From a virus, in IMG/VR virus record IMGVR_UViG_3300037261_000027, positions 1 to 44,822 of that record: DNA of 44,822 nucleotides; one strand, given 5' to 3'. The notes under the pieces are model-generated. The model did no database searches, had not been told where the DNA came from, and saw nothing but the letters and a program-made list of their open reading frames with translations. Positions 6,369-15,187 of this stretch are shown piece by piece. Each line of letters opens with the position of its first letter. Positions within the stretch are counted from its first letter, which is position 1. Made by a program: the position numbers and the translations under genes.

Positions 6369-7268
6369 ATGCCACTTTCTCGTTTTGCAAGTCAATATCC
6401 GGCAACGTCCTTCGCGTATGGCACAGCCTACGCCCCGGCGCTGCAAGTCGTGTCCGGTCCAAATGCGTCTGGCGCTGGAAGCCTGACTCTGGGGTTTGGG
6501 TACTTCATCACCACAGACGGCATCCAAGTCAACGCTCCGCTCAACACCAATGCGCCCATCAATGTCGGCATCGGATCTTCGATTGAGACGGTCACCCCGA
6601 GCGGAGTATCGAATTCCACTCCTCAGCAGTTCGGCACCTCGACCGTCACGGCAACCTTTGGTCAGGCTCACGGCAACGGCGATCAGGTTCGCTCTGGAAC
6701 CTATGGCTTGCAGGAGGCGATCAACTATGCCAACTCGCAGGGCGGTGGTCAGGTTCTGGTCGATGCGGCATGGACTCAGTTGGGTGGAACCAGCGCGGTC
6801 CTGAATGCGGCTGTTCTTCCGGCTAATGGAACGGTTTCGATTCTCGATATCCGCTCTGGGAACAGCGCCATTTCGACGGTTACGGTACCGATCACCAATG
6901 CGCAGGTGCTGGCGATGTTCACCACACCGATCCAGCTGGTTGCTGCTCCTGGCGCTGGCAACATGATTAACGTGATCGACATGACGGTCGAGAACGTGTT
7001 CTTGACGGCAGCATTTGCGGCTGGCGGTGCGATCCAGGCGTCCTACGGCGCCGGTGTTACCACTCCCGCAACGGCAACCATCGCCACTACGTTCCTGACT
7101 GCTCCAGCGGCCAACCAAGTCATCAAGGTGGCTGGTGCTCTGGCGTCGGCGCTTTCGAGTGCGGTTCTGAATACGGCCGTCAACCTCACTTGCGCAACGG
7201 CAAACTTTACCACTGGCGGCGGTTCATTGATCGTGAAGCTCCGCTACGCAGTCCAGACAGGATTCTAA
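6369..7268 (+). CDS. Putative virion structural protein (299 aa)
   Basis: ATG at 6369 with AGGGGTGAT upstream. Highly Ala/Gly/Thr/Val-rich with few charges. Contains GTYGLQEAINYANSQGGG followed by QVLVDAAW, and a C-terminal GGSLIVKLRYAVQTGF. The composition is that of a beta-structured capsid-associated or decoration protein. Similar sequences occur in head modules of environmental podoviruses; the exact role is unknown. High expression is suggested by its clean codon use and position. Confidence 0.65.
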   Translation: MPLSRFASQYPATSFAYGTAYAPALQVVSGPNASGAGSLTLGFGYFITTDGIQVNAPLNTNAPINVGIGSSIETVTPSGVSNSTPQQFGTSTVTATFGQAHGNGDQVRSGTYGLQEAINYANSQGGGQVLVDAAWTQLGGTSAVLNAAVLPANGTVSILDIRSGNSAISTVTVPITNAQVLAMFTTPIQLVAAPGAGNMINVIDMTVENVFLTAAFAAGGAIQASYGAGVTTPATATIATTFLTAPAANQVIKVAGALASALSSAVLNTAVNLTCATANFTTGGGSLIVKLRYAVQTGF

Positions 7269-7271
7269 GCT

Positions 7272-7442
7272 ATGCCGTTCGTATCTAAGCAGCAAGAGAA
7301 ATGGGGCCACTCACCAAGTGGCCTCGCTGCTTTGGGTGGTAAGGCTAAGGTGGACGAGTGGCAAGCCTCCACACCAAAGGGATTGCCTGAGCGGGTTGGG
7401 AAGCTCCATCCTGCACGAGTGAAGAAAGGGACAAAGATATGA
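7272..7442 (+). CDS. Small basic phage protein (56 aa)
   Basis: ATG at 7272, only a weak AGGA upstream, three bases after the preceding gene. The protein begins MPFVSKQQEKWGHSPSGLAA and ends in a lysine-rich tail (HPARVKKGTKI). The start resembles the MPFVS-KQ-rW family of short proteins found near phage portals and capsids; the function of that family is not known. Ends with an ATGA overlap into the next gene, so translation is coupled. Confidence 0.65.
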   Translation: MPFVSKQQEKWGHSPSGLAALGGKAKVDEWQASTPKGLPERVGKLHPARVKKGTKI

Positions 7443-7726
7443 TCTACGATGGATCTCCAGCAGTTGATCCCAAGTTCAAGGCAGATTATCCTTCCGCCAA
7501 AGCATTCATGCATCTTTCCCGCTCTCCTTCTGGGGATTTCTACAATGACATAACCGCAACCTCCGCAGTGCTATTTCCAAATCCAAATGTTGATCCGGGA
7601 TGGGGAATAATTGCTGGAGAGGATCTACCAATCGCTTCAGACCCATCCGCGCAAGCACTGGTAGACAGCCCAATCGAAGAGGTTCCAAATGTCACTGGCG
7701 AAGCATTGGATCAGCAAGGCAGTTAA
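7439..7726 (+). CDS. Hypothetical protein (95 aa)
   Basis: Starts in an ATGA overlap with the previous stop. Mostly polar, with DYPSAKAFMHLSRSPSGDFY in the first half and an acidic C-terminus. No family recognised. It also overlaps the next small gene by 38 bases. The string 7272-8283 is a set of tightly packed small genes before the portal, all probably translated from one message. Confidence 0.6.
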   Translation: MIYDGSPAVDPKFKADYPSAKAFMHLSRSPSGDFYNDITATSAVLFPNPNVDPGWGIIAGEDLPIASDPSAQALVDSPIEEVPNVTGEALDQQGS

Positions 7727-7868
7727 GCGTCCTGGCGCATTGACCGCTGCGGCATCTTCGCATGGCGTGTCAAAATTGCAGGAAGCTGAGAAGGAATCGA
7801 AGTCCAGCAACCCGCATATCCGCGGTCGTGGCCAACTTGGATTGAGGTTCATGAAAGGCAAGATCTGA
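7689..7868 (+). CDS. Small protein with KRPGAL motif (59 aa)
   Basis: ATG at 7689, inside the previous gene, stop at 7866-7868. The start MSLAKHWISKAVKRPGALTA carries the KRPGAL motif seen in short phage proteins near structural genes; the C-terminus is basic (RGRGQLGLRFMKGKI). Function unknown. Overlaps the next start (TGATG). It is 59 residues long. Confidence 0.65.
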   Translation: MSLAKHWISKAVKRPGALTAAASSHGVSKLQEAEKESKSSNPHIRGRGQLGLRFMKGKI

Positions 7869-8101
7869 TGAAGTCCATTGCGGAACAGCGTATTGATTGC
7901 GTATCCGAGCAACTTCACGACTACGAGGCAGGACGCATCAAGAAGATCGGATGCCCATACTGCGGTCGGACAATCAAGTATGGGAAGATGTGCTGTCATT
8001 TCATGGCAAAGGCCGTTAAGATCGTTCTGGATCGCGAGAAAGTGCGTCTTGAGAATGACTTCATGGCGAACGTTTCGACCAATATTCTGAGGGTGAACTG
8101 A
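7868..8101 (+). CDS. Small zinc-finger protein (77 aa)
   Basis: Starts in a TGATG overlap. Contains CPYCGRTIKYGKMCCHF, a CxxC pair plus a Cys-Cys-His group that would make one zinc site, flanked by helices. Function unknown, perhaps nucleic-acid binding or an assembly factor. Its stop overlaps the next start. Confidence 0.65.
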   Translation: MKSIAEQRIDCVSEQLHDYEAGRIKKIGCPYCGRTIKYGKMCCHFMAKAVKIVLDREKVRLENDFMANVSTNILRVN

Positions 8102-8283
8102 TGAATCTAGTTGATGAGATTGTGAGTCCTGGAGAAAGACCTCGCGAGGAATCATTCAAGATTACAATAAGATTGCGTACGCGCAGTGAGGGGAATTTGA
8201 AAGTTGGAATAGATCGCTGTCCAACGTATTGTTTTAGATGGTCAACTGCTTCAGAGGAAGCTTTCAAGGAAAGCGGTAACTGA
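8101..8283 (+). CDS. Small hypothetical protein (60 aa)
   Basis: ATG overlaps the previous stop; GAGGGTG upstream. Includes SFKITIRLRTRSEGNLKVGI (a probable beta hairpin) and a short acidic helix. No family recognised. The portal gene begins immediately after its stop. Confidence 0.55.
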   Translation: MNLVDEIVSPGERPREESFKITIRLRTRSEGNLKVGIDRCPTYCFRWSTASEEAFKESGN

Positions 8284-10599
8284 ATGGGAACTTCGCTAGC
8301 GACTCATCCCGAACCAGCCGAGCAAGAGTACGAAGATACCGGATACGGTGATCGCAACGAGAAGCTACCTGAGCAACTACAGCGGGTGGCTGTTGCTTTG
8401 TTGCGGGAGTTACAGCGCCGCGACTTGTACGACCGTCGCATCGAGGTTTTGAAGGATCGGTTGCATCGGTTCTACTCGGATGGGATTCAGCACGTTTTCC
8501 CCAATTACGGAACAGGAACATATCAGATCGGAACGGCTGGAGGCTATGTTGACATCGGGAACAAAACGATTCAATGCCCCGACTACATGGGAGATTACAA
8601 CGTTGTCTTCTATCCGAACCAGAGATCGCTGGAGGCGGTTCTTACGCAGAATCCGCCGGGTATCGACTTCGAACCAGATGACCCAAGCCTTACCGAGGAT
8701 ATCGAAGCGGCAGAAGTCGCCGAGGGATACCGAATAAAGTTCGACAATTCTAACGACGTCAAGGGAATACAGCTTAAAGTAGCGCGAATGTTCTGTCTGT
8801 CTGGAAGGACAATCATCGAAGTTGAAACCGAGTCCAACTCTCAGAAGTGGGGACTCAACGATGCGGGTAAACCGCGCAAGATGGAGACTGGAAAGGTCTT
8901 CGGAACGCTTGAATCCAAGGTTCCAATCTACGCGAAGGACCAAGACACTTGCGCATTTGTCATTCTCTTCGATGATCCTGATGTTTTGACAGCAAAGTCC
9001 GATTATCCGCAGATCAGGACCAAAATTGCAGGTGGTCAGGGGTCACCGGCAGAGTCCGATTGGGAACGGTGGGCGCGTCTTGGAGTCCGTCAGGCACGAA
9101 AGAGTTATTTCCTCAATGGAGGATCGCTTTCATTCGTCACAACCAAGACAAAAGCATATCTCAGGCCGGAATGCTACGAGTCTGACGTGTGCGATGCCGC
9201 TTGGAACGAGACAAACGAGTCCGGCGAACAGATGACGGTGCGCGATAAGCTCAAGGAACTGTTTCCCGATGGCTGGTGCATCACTCTGATCGGTGAAAAC
9301 TACGCTGAATCGTGGAATAAGTCTCTCGATGACGCGGTTGTGATCGGTTTTCCGCGTGAAGGCGATGGAATGACAGGCAGGGCCATGACCGAGGGCCTTG
9401 TCGTCGTCCAGGATAGCTACAACGACAAGAAAAATGCAGAGAGGGAAGCCTATGAGAAGGGTTGGCCGTCCACTTGGGTATCGGGTCAGGCTGTTGATTA
9501 TGATGCGCTTCTTGATCAGCGATCCGAGCCGTATGCTTTCCATGAAATCAAGGAATTGCGTCCAGGGCAGAGCATTGAACAGGTAATTTATCGCGAACCT
9601 GAGATGAACCTATCCGCGACGTTCATTCAGTCAATGGAAGAGGACTCAGGTTCCCTCCCGCAGAAGATTTCAGGAGCATTACCTGCCCTTCAGGGTGAAA
9701 CGCAGCCCGGTGACCACACGGCCAGCAAGACAGCCATGGATCGGTCACAGGCAATGGGTATGCTGGGCATGGCATGGGCGCAGATGCAGAGAATGTTTTC
9801 CAGAATGTACTATATGGCTGCTTTGGCTGCGACAAACAACCCAGACCACTCGGAAACCATCGTTGTACCCTCTGCGGATGGTCAAACGAGCAAGTTTCAG
9901 CTTGCGAAGCTGAGTAAAGGTCACTTTCACTGCCATCCGAACACGGATTCAAGTTTCCCAGAGTCTACGGCGGCAAAGCGTAGCCAGATGGATTCAATTC
10001 TTCAGTTTGTTGCCACTTCTCCGGTCGGTTTGACGTTCCTTGAGTCGCCGGATAACTGGTACGAGATTCTGAAGCTCAAGGGCTTCCCGGAACTGACATT
10101 GACCCCGGCAATGGCCTACGAGAAGCAGACGGCAGAGATTGAAATCCTTCTGCAAGAGCAGCCGATCCCACCTGACCCGCAAATGGTCGAGCAGATGCAG
10201 ATGCAGCACGCTCAGGCCGCAATGCAAGCCGAAGCGATGGGCCAACCGCCTCCTCCGTTCGAGGAACCGCAGCCACAATGCTCTCTTCCTGTCGGGAAGT
10301 ACGATTACCACAAGTGGGAGTTTGCAAAGTGCAAGGAATTCTTGTCTTCGGAGCGCTGTCGTAGGGAATTGGCAACAGGTGGGCCGGAACAGCAAGGAAA
10401 CCAGCTCGGAGTCAAGAACGTGGAGCTTCATGCCGGTCTTCACGAGCAAGCTATGATGATGGAGACCATGCAGCAATCAGCAATGGCCCCACAGCCTCAA
10501 GGCCCACAGCAGACTGGTAAAGCCCCTGCTGGACACGCACCAGAGGCCGCAACGAGTGTACAGAAGGCGTCAACCCCTCCAGGAGGGGCGACGGTTTAA
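8284..10599 (+). CDS. Portal protein, P22-type
   Basis: 771 residues, ATG directly after the previous stop. The N-terminal half has the podovirus portal pattern (RRDLYDRRIEVLKDRLHRFY, the long core, and GDHTASKTAMDRSQAM near residue 475). The C-terminal 150 residues are rich in Gln, Met and Pro (MVEQMQMQHAQAAMQAEAM), like the barrel or tail region that extends into the capsid in P22-type portals. Twelve copies would form the DNA entry and exit ring that docks the terminase and the tail. Length is near that of P22 gp1 (725). The family assignment is from memory of motifs. Confidence 0.8.
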   Translation: MGTSLATHPEPAEQEYEDTGYGDRNEKLPEQLQRVAVALLRELQRRDLYDRRIEVLKDRLHRFYSDGIQHVFPNYGTGTYQIGTAGGYVDIGNKTIQCPDYMGDYNVVFYPNQRSLEAVLTQNPPGIDFEPDDPSLTEDIEAAEVAEGYRIKFDNSNDVKGIQLKVARMFCLSGRTIIEVETESNSQKWGLNDAGKPRKMETGKVFGTLESKVPIYAKDQDTCAFVILFDDPDVLTAKSDYPQIRTKIAGGQGSPAESDWERWARLGVRQARKSYFLNGGSLSFVTTKTKAYLRPECYESDVCDAAWNETNESGEQMTVRDKLKELFPDGWCITLIGENYAESWNKSLDDAVVIGFPREGDGMTGRAMTEGLVVVQDSYNDKKNAEREAYEKGWPSTWVSGQAVDYDALLDQRSEPYAFHEIKELRPGQSIEQVIYREPEMNLSATFIQSMEEDSGSLPQKISGALPALQGETQPGDHTASKTAMDRSQAMGMLGMAWAQMQRMFSRMYYMAALAATNNPDHSETIVVPSADGQTSKFQLAKLSKGHFHCHPNTDSSFPESTAAKRSQMDSILQFVATSPVGLTFLESPDNWYEILKLKGFPELTLTPAMAYEKQTAEIEILLQEQPIPPDPQMVEQMQMQHAQAAMQAEAMGQPPPPFEEPQPQCSLPVGKYDYHKWEFAKCKEFLSSERCRRELATGGPEQQGNQLGVKNVELHAGLHEQAMMMETMQQSAMAPQPQGPQQTGKAPAGHAPEAATSVQKASTPPGGATV

Positions 10600-10611
10600 A
10601 AAGGAGAATCA

Positions 10612-11907
10612 ATGGGAAGCATGGCATCAGCAATCGCCGAACCAATCGGAGAAGCATCGGAACCGATTGAACCTATCGAGTCGGTAGAAGGTGGAGAAGA
10701 ATCCTCCGAATCTACTGAGGGTACAGAAACGGAAACTCAGGAATCATCGGTCGATCCTAAGACTCCTCTTTTCCAGCAAGCACGCCCTGCACTCGACAAG
10801 ATCAAGGCAGAGAATCCTCAGCTTGCCAAGCAGATCACTCAGGCCCTCATCCGTGACGCAAAGGCATCTCAGGCATTGCCAGATGGCTACCAGAAGGCTG
10901 CGCAAGTCATGAAGGACGTGGAGAGCCTTGCTTACCCTGGCAGCGAAGGACAGCCAATCGAGCAGGTGTTTACCGCCGTCAAGAGCGAATTAGCAGGGTG
11001 GCGCGACTTCGACGCAAAGATATCCGCTGGTGATCCATCTGTGCTTGAAGAATTGGCGACGGCATCCCCTGAAGGATTCCAGAACCTTGTGCCGGCTGCT
11101 TTGGAGCGTTACGCGCAGATCAATCCAGAAGCGTATTCGACGCTGGTCACAAAGGCAGTCGTGGCCGACATGCACGCCTCGGAGATTCCACTTCAGTTGC
11201 GGATGATGGAAGCGTTCATTCCTCGTCTTGCGGACTCACCAGAGAAGACGGAAATAATCAAGGCATACAACGCTCTGGTGGAATGGACAAACAACCTTAC
11301 CGCGCACTCTCAACGGCAGATCAAGGCCGTCAAAGGGCAGGAGAAGGCGCCAGACGGTAGCCAGGATCAGCAGCAAGTTCAGGCGTCCCGCGAAGAAGGA
11401 TTGACCCGCGAACTCTGGAATACGAAATCCAATGGATTCGGTATTTCTCTGATCCAGAAGGAATCGACTCGACTAATGCCGGGAATATCTGAGTCTGATC
11501 GCAACCGGGTACAGGCCAAGGTCGATGAAGAATTGGCCGCACGGTTCACGGTCGATCAGAAGTTCCGAGAGAACATGAACGCCTTCGTCAAGAGCAAGAA
11601 CTACGAAGGGTACAAGCGGATGCTGCACTCGAAGTATTCGACCATCATCCCCGGAGCAGTTTCAAGGGCAATTGCTGATCTTGGCATCAAGGCTGGAAAG
11701 CCAACTCTAACCTCGAAGACGACTCCGACAGTGAAGACGCAAGTTGCAGAGAAGCAGGTAGCTGGTGAGCCGAACTGGGAGAAGATTACCGGTCACCCTC
11801 GCACGCAGCAGGGAATGGCTCCGATTGATCTGGTTCGTACAACCTCAGAGATGCTTGCCAAGGGCAGGGGATATTTGAAGGGTGGACGGGCTGTGCGTTG
11901 GCGGTAA
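10612..11907 (+). CDS. Scaffold-like protein (431 aa)
   Basis: ATG at 10612 with AAAAGGAGA. The first 50 residues are Glu/Ser/Thr-rich and acidic; the rest is helical and highly charged with no Cys (KIKAENPQLAKQITQALI, RLMPGISESDRNRVQAKVDE). Position between portal and capsid, acidic low-complexity N-terminus and helical bulk are what scaffolding proteins look like. The C-terminus is basic (KGGRAVRWR), where scaffolds usually bind the coat. Confidence 0.65.
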   Translation: MGSMASAIAEPIGEASEPIEPIESVEGGEESSESTEGTETETQESSVDPKTPLFQQARPALDKIKAENPQLAKQITQALIRDAKASQALPDGYQKAAQVMKDVESLAYPGSEGQPIEQVFTAVKSELAGWRDFDAKISAGDPSVLEELATASPEGFQNLVPAALERYAQINPEAYSTLVTKAVVADMHASEIPLQLRMMEAFIPRLADSPEKTEIIKAYNALVEWTNNLTAHSQRQIKAVKGQEKAPDGSQDQQQVQASREEGLTRELWNTKSNGFGISLIQKESTRLMPGISESDRNRVQAKVDEELAARFTVDQKFRENMNAFVKSKNYEGYKRMLHSKYSTIIPGAVSRAIADLGIKAGKPTLTSKTTPTVKTQVAEKQVAGEPNWEKITGHPRTQQGMAPIDLVRTTSEMLAKGRGYLKGGRAVRWR

Positions 11908-11927
11908 AATAACCAAAAGGAGAAACA

Positions 11928-12080
11928 ATGATCCAAGATGAAGTGAACAAAAAGATACATGCAGGCACTATGTATTCTGGCCTATGCAATCAGGCTGTTT
12001 GTGCTGATTCAAACGAAGCACAAACAGCCGATGACAACTGCCGAGTATCAAAAATACAAACTCGGCGCAAACATCGCTAA
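11928..12080 (+). CDS. Short ORF with strong ribosome binding site (50 aa)
   Basis: ATG at 11928 preceded by AAAAGGAGAAACA, the best ribosome binding site of this stretch. It codes for 50 residues starting MIQDEVNKKIHAGTMYSGL and ending in a basic RRKHR tail. It overlaps the next ORF by 50 bases in another frame. The first half looks protein-like, while the second half reads like a shadow of the next gene, so it may be a leader peptide that couples translation or a gene truncated by an indel. Confidence 0.45.
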   Translation: MIQDEVNKKIHAGTMYSGLCNQAVCADSNEAQTADDNCRVSKIQTRRKHR

Positions 12081-12183
12081 TGCCACCGAGACGAAGGAAA
12101 AGTCTGAGAGAGTCCTCGACATTCTCACCCGCCATCCAGAGTTCCACGAGTTCATTGAAGTTCTTCGAAGTGGACTCATTTAA
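12031..12183 (+). CDS. Small helical protein (50 aa)
   Basis: ATG at 12031; no strong ribosome binding site, so probably coupled to the overlapping upstream ORF. Sequence MTTAEYQKYKLGANIANATE continues with KEKSERVLDILTRHPEFHEF, giving two amphipathic helices. An upstream extension in the same frame from 11959 exists but lacks a ribosome binding site. No family recognised. Confidence 0.5.
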   Translation: MTTAEYQKYKLGANIANATETKEKSERVLDILTRHPEFHEFIEVLRSGLI

Positions 12184-12413
12184 CGGTAGGTGTAATATAG
12201 TTGCAGAGTTGCCCCGGAGTGACAACCGGAAAGCGGCGAAAGTCTGACGGCTCGGAAAGACGAGCAATTGAACTTCGAGATTTGGACGACATGTTAGGCA
12301 TGACCATCTAAGGTGGACCTCTCGCGAAGTGGAAAAATCGGAAGCTGATCTAACCCGCACAAGTGGCGTGGTTCATCGAGCAACCGGCAAATTCACTTTT
12401 ATAAAGAGGCATC
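12184..12413 (+). ncRNA. Structured leader upstream of the capsid gene (candidate)
   Basis: 230 bp without a gene. A weak promoter (TGGACT at 12171, TAATAT at 12193) would start the RNA near 12205. Visible helices: CCGG/CCGG around the first loop; GCTCG-GAAAGA-CGAGC near 12250; a long helix from ACTTCGAGA to TCTCGCGAAGT with a two-base bulge enclosing CATG-TTAGG-CATG and CCATC-TAA-GGTGG. This is a compact multibranch fold ending about 70 bases before the capsid ATG. It may control capsid translation or mRNA stability. No known riboswitch class recognised. Confidence 0.45.
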
Positions 12414-13694
12414 ATGGCCGTTGCAGATGTATCCCAATCTCTCGCTCTCCAGCAGGAATATGTTCGCCCTGAACTGGAAGACTTGTCCCTTAGTGCATCC
12501 GTCCTCTGGAAGCGCATCGAAGAAAACACCAAGATCAAAGCAGTCTCGAACCGTCCTTCCCGCGTTCCTACCATGCCCATCCGTGGTGGCAAGGGTCGCC
12601 GTGGATCTCTGGATGGTGGAGACATGGGCATCGGTTCTGGTCCCCAGACCGTTCCCGGAACTGTGTCGCCTGTCACGTTGATATATGCTGCCAGTTACAC
12701 GAAGCTCTCGGAACTGGCAACCGATACCGACGAAAAGGCAATCGAGAACTTTGCCACCGAAACGCACCAGATGGCGGCTGAGAACTTCGCCGGGTACATG
12801 GATGCGTGGCTGCAAACGGCTGGCGATGATGCTCTCGATTCGATTGTTTCTCTCCAGACTTCGGGCAGCAATACCATTGGCTTCGCTGTCAACTGCGCCA
12901 ACCTCTTCCAAGACGATCAGGACATCGACATCTGGACTTCCACTTCGGGCAGCGGTACGTTTGTGGCGACTGTCACAGTTGAGAGCGTTGACATTCTCTC
13001 TAACGTGATCTGGCTGCTCAATCCGATCCTGACTTCGACCGTTTCCGCCGGATACAAGCTCTGCATGAATGGCGCATCCGGCCAGCCCAACTCGGGACTG
13101 TTCGGTATCCGCTTTTTCCACGTGAGCGCCAATACCGGCAACTGGCTCAATGTTCAGCGGTCTGCTTACCCTGGCAAGTACAATTGCCCGTCTGTGGCCG
13201 TCAATGGTCCTCTGACCCCGGCATTGGTACGCGCTCTGGAATCGCAGCGTGAACTCTCCCTCGGAACCAAGAAGGCTGATGCGGCTGAGACTGTGGCCCA
13301 CTCCAACGTCGATGTGCGCAACGCATGGGAGCAGAATGCTCTTCTCGTCCAGCGTCTCGACTTCAACGCGATCAAGGGTGATCGCTCTGCGGATATGCTC
13401 AAGGCGAAAGCCCCGGATCAGATCGGTGGACGCGAGAACCTTGTGAACGTTCGCGCTCTCCCTGGTTTCCTCGACTATCTGGCGCTCAAGAATTGGAGCC
13501 GTGTTGAAACTGTCCCGGTGGACTTCTACTCGGTAGGCGGTCAGACGCTGTTCCCGATCTACGGTCAGAGCGGTGGCCTCGCTTCCAGTCTGGTTTTCTA
13601 CCTCATCTGGATGGGGCAAGTAATCAATGTTCAAAGCCGTCTTGACGCATTTGCTTCGGGCATCACGATCCCCAAGGGTGTGTTTGGAAAATAG
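12414..13694 (+). CDS. Major capsid protein
   Basis: 426 residues, ATG at 12414 with AAAGAGG. Begins MAVADVSQSLALQQEYV, has a Gly/Arg-rich PIRGGKGRRGSL loop, a helix with KLSELATDTDEKAIENFATE (spine-helix-like), a beta-rich central domain and a C-terminal KNWSRVETVPVDFYSVGGQ. Size, position after the scaffold-like gene and composition fit an HK97-fold coat protein. Assignment rests on context more than on a named family. The long antisense ORF opposite this gene is a codon-bias shadow. Confidence 0.75.
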   Translation: MAVADVSQSLALQQEYVRPELEDLSLSASVLWKRIEENTKIKAVSNRPSRVPTMPIRGGKGRRGSLDGGDMGIGSGPQTVPGTVSPVTLIYAASYTKLSELATDTDEKAIENFATETHQMAAENFAGYMDAWLQTAGDDALDSIVSLQTSGSNTIGFAVNCANLFQDDQDIDIWTSTSGSGTFVATVTVESVDILSNVIWLLNPILTSTVSAGYKLCMNGASGQPNSGLFGIRFFHVSANTGNWLNVQRSAYPGKYNCPSVAVNGPLTPALVRALESQRELSLGTKKADAAETVAHSNVDVRNAWEQNALLVQRLDFNAIKGDRSADMLKAKAPDQIGGRENLVNVRALPGFLDYLALKNWSRVETVPVDFYSVGGQTLFPIYGQSGGLASSLVFYLIWMGQVINVQSRLDAFASGITIPKGVFGK

Positions 13695-13717
13695 CCGAAA
13701 CTAAAGGAGTTGCGGTT

Positions 13718-14383
13718 ATGATAGCTCAGTCTGAAAGTATCATCGGAGCGCCAGAACCTCGCCATCATCCTACACCGATGGCGAGGCATGGCCTCAACCC
13801 GTTCAACGAGAACATGTGGAGAATTGTATTTGCTCCATCGGTTTTCACGCTGATTGGTGGCAAGTGGCCGGATGGATCAGTGGAGTATCGCATCCGTCCA
13901 AAGTACCGAGATTTGGGCGATGTTTGGGTGCTTGAAAAGTGGATATCCGCTTTTGAAGATTCAGGCATGACAGAGGCTACATACAACTACCTGATGGCCG
14001 ACAACGAAACAGGATTACTTCCTGGTGGTCCTTATCCTCACCGTGGCGTATATCACCATGTCCATACGTTCGAGCAGGTTGCTCCGGGTGACTGCAATGT
14101 GGATTGGATTATCGGAATCATCGCAAAGGCGAAGTCCAACGATCCAGCGCAAGTGAAACAGGCTATCGATGAGCATTATCAGGATCAGGCCAAGAAGAAA
14201 CACCAGTTGGGAATCGATAAGCTTGTGGAGGCCCGTCCAGCGTTCGGGATGAGGGCTGCAAGCCTTCCCAATGGCGGTATTCACACGACGAAGAAGTTCA
14301 ATTTCGATCTGACCAGCGCAGATCTACGGGGCAAAGTCCCAAGAGTCAACAGTGCTGGAGTTTCACGACAAAAAGGAGCGTAG
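13718..14383 (+). CDS. Putative head-module protein (221 aa)
   Basis: ATG at 13718 after AAAGGAG. Contains GLNPFNENMWRIVFAPSVFT and YRIRPKYRDLGDVWVLEKW, then a helical middle (VKQAIDEHYQDQAKKKHQLG) and a Ser/Lys-rich tail. Genes in this place behind the coat gene usually encode head completion or minor capsid proteins; no family recognised. Confidence 0.6.
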   Translation: MIAQSESIIGAPEPRHHPTPMARHGLNPFNENMWRIVFAPSVFTLIGGKWPDGSVEYRIRPKYRDLGDVWVLEKWISAFEDSGMTEATYNYLMADNETGLLPGGPYPHRGVYHHVHTFEQVAPGDCNVDWIIGIIAKAKSNDPAQVKQAIDEHYQDQAKKKHQLGIDKLVEARPAFGMRAASLPNGGIHTTKKFNFDLTSADLRGKVPRVNSAGVSRQKGA

Positions 14384-14386
14384 CAA

Positions 14387-15187
14387 ATGGGATTGACTAA
14401 TTCAGCAGGAAAGATGGTCACTGCTCAGGATGCGGCGGCAGATGTTCGCCAATTCCAGCGCACGACCAATACGCGCATAGTTCATCCGATGAAACCATGG
14501 ATCGCCGAAGCCAAAAAGACTCGAATTCATGTGATCAACGTCGGACCATGGGCGCATGAGATTTGGGCAGGAAGCTACGGTAAGTTCATCATCCCGATGT
14601 GTCCACTTGATTGCGATTACGTGGAGATGGTTGAGTTCATCGACGGTAAGTGGCAGTCACCTATCTGCGCTGTCCAGACCGAGCAGGTCATCAAGAACGA
14701 AGCGGAGATGGAAGAACAGTCCGAGGATGGACGGCAGTTCGCTTGGGAGATTCTCGGCGAAGGGCGCGGCCAGAATTCGGCATTCTCTCTCCGTCATCGT
14801 GGATGCATGGTGATCCAAGGCGAGGAGCCAACCAAAGCAGAACTTGCAGAAGCTCGAGCAGCGCTGGAAGAGGATTGCCGACGCATGGTAGCCGAGGCAC
14901 GCGATCTTTGGGCATCGAATGAGCCGAATGCGCGTCAGGCCATCGTCAAGGGCCGTCATGACGTTGCAGCGCAGATCCTGAACCTCACCGATGAGCCTTG
15001 GATAGTTTCTCGGAATCCAGAGGCGCGGCAGAAATGCCCGATCTGCGGAACGATGTCTGAAGCGCAGGTTCTCAAATGCCCAGGGTGCAAAGAGCATGTG
15101 TTCGACTATGCGGCCTACGGTGCGATGTTGGCAAAGCAGGAAGAGCAGATCGAAGCAGCAAAGAATGCAGCGAGAAAAGGTAAGTAA
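14387..15187 (+). CDS. Head-module protein with C-terminal zinc ribbon (266 aa)
   Basis: ATG at 14387 with AAAAGGAG upstream. The N-terminal half is beta-rich (IHVINVGPWAHEIWAGSYGK), followed by a long charged helix (AELAEARAALEEDCRRMVAE) and a C-terminal zinc ribbon CPICG...CPGC near residues 218-234. The end is helical and basic. Stop and next start overlap by one base. Probably a minor capsid or assembly protein; the role of the zinc ribbon is unknown. Confidence 0.6.
   Translation: MGLTNSAGKMVTAQDAAADVRQFQRTTNTRIVHPMKPWIAEAKKTRIHVINVGPWAHEIWAGSYGKFIIPMCPLDCDYVEMVEFIDGKWQSPICAVQTEQVIKNEAEMEEQSEDGRQFAWEILGEGRGQNSAFSLRHRGCMVIQGEEPTKAELAEARAALEEDCRRMVAEARDLWASNEPNARQAIVKGRHDVAAQILNLTDEPWIVSRNPEARQKCPICGTMSEAQVLKCPGCKEHVFDYAAYGAMLAKQEEQIEAAKNAARKGK

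Noticed and set aside
5979-7118. 379-codon antisense frame over the His-rich and structural genes
   Set aside because: Arg/Ser-rich shadow with no recognisable domain, opposite two plausible genes.
12399-13634. 411-codon open frame antisense to the major capsid gene
   Set aside because: Runs fully opposite a well-supported gene, lacks domain patterns and a ribosome binding site, and fits a codon-bias shadow.
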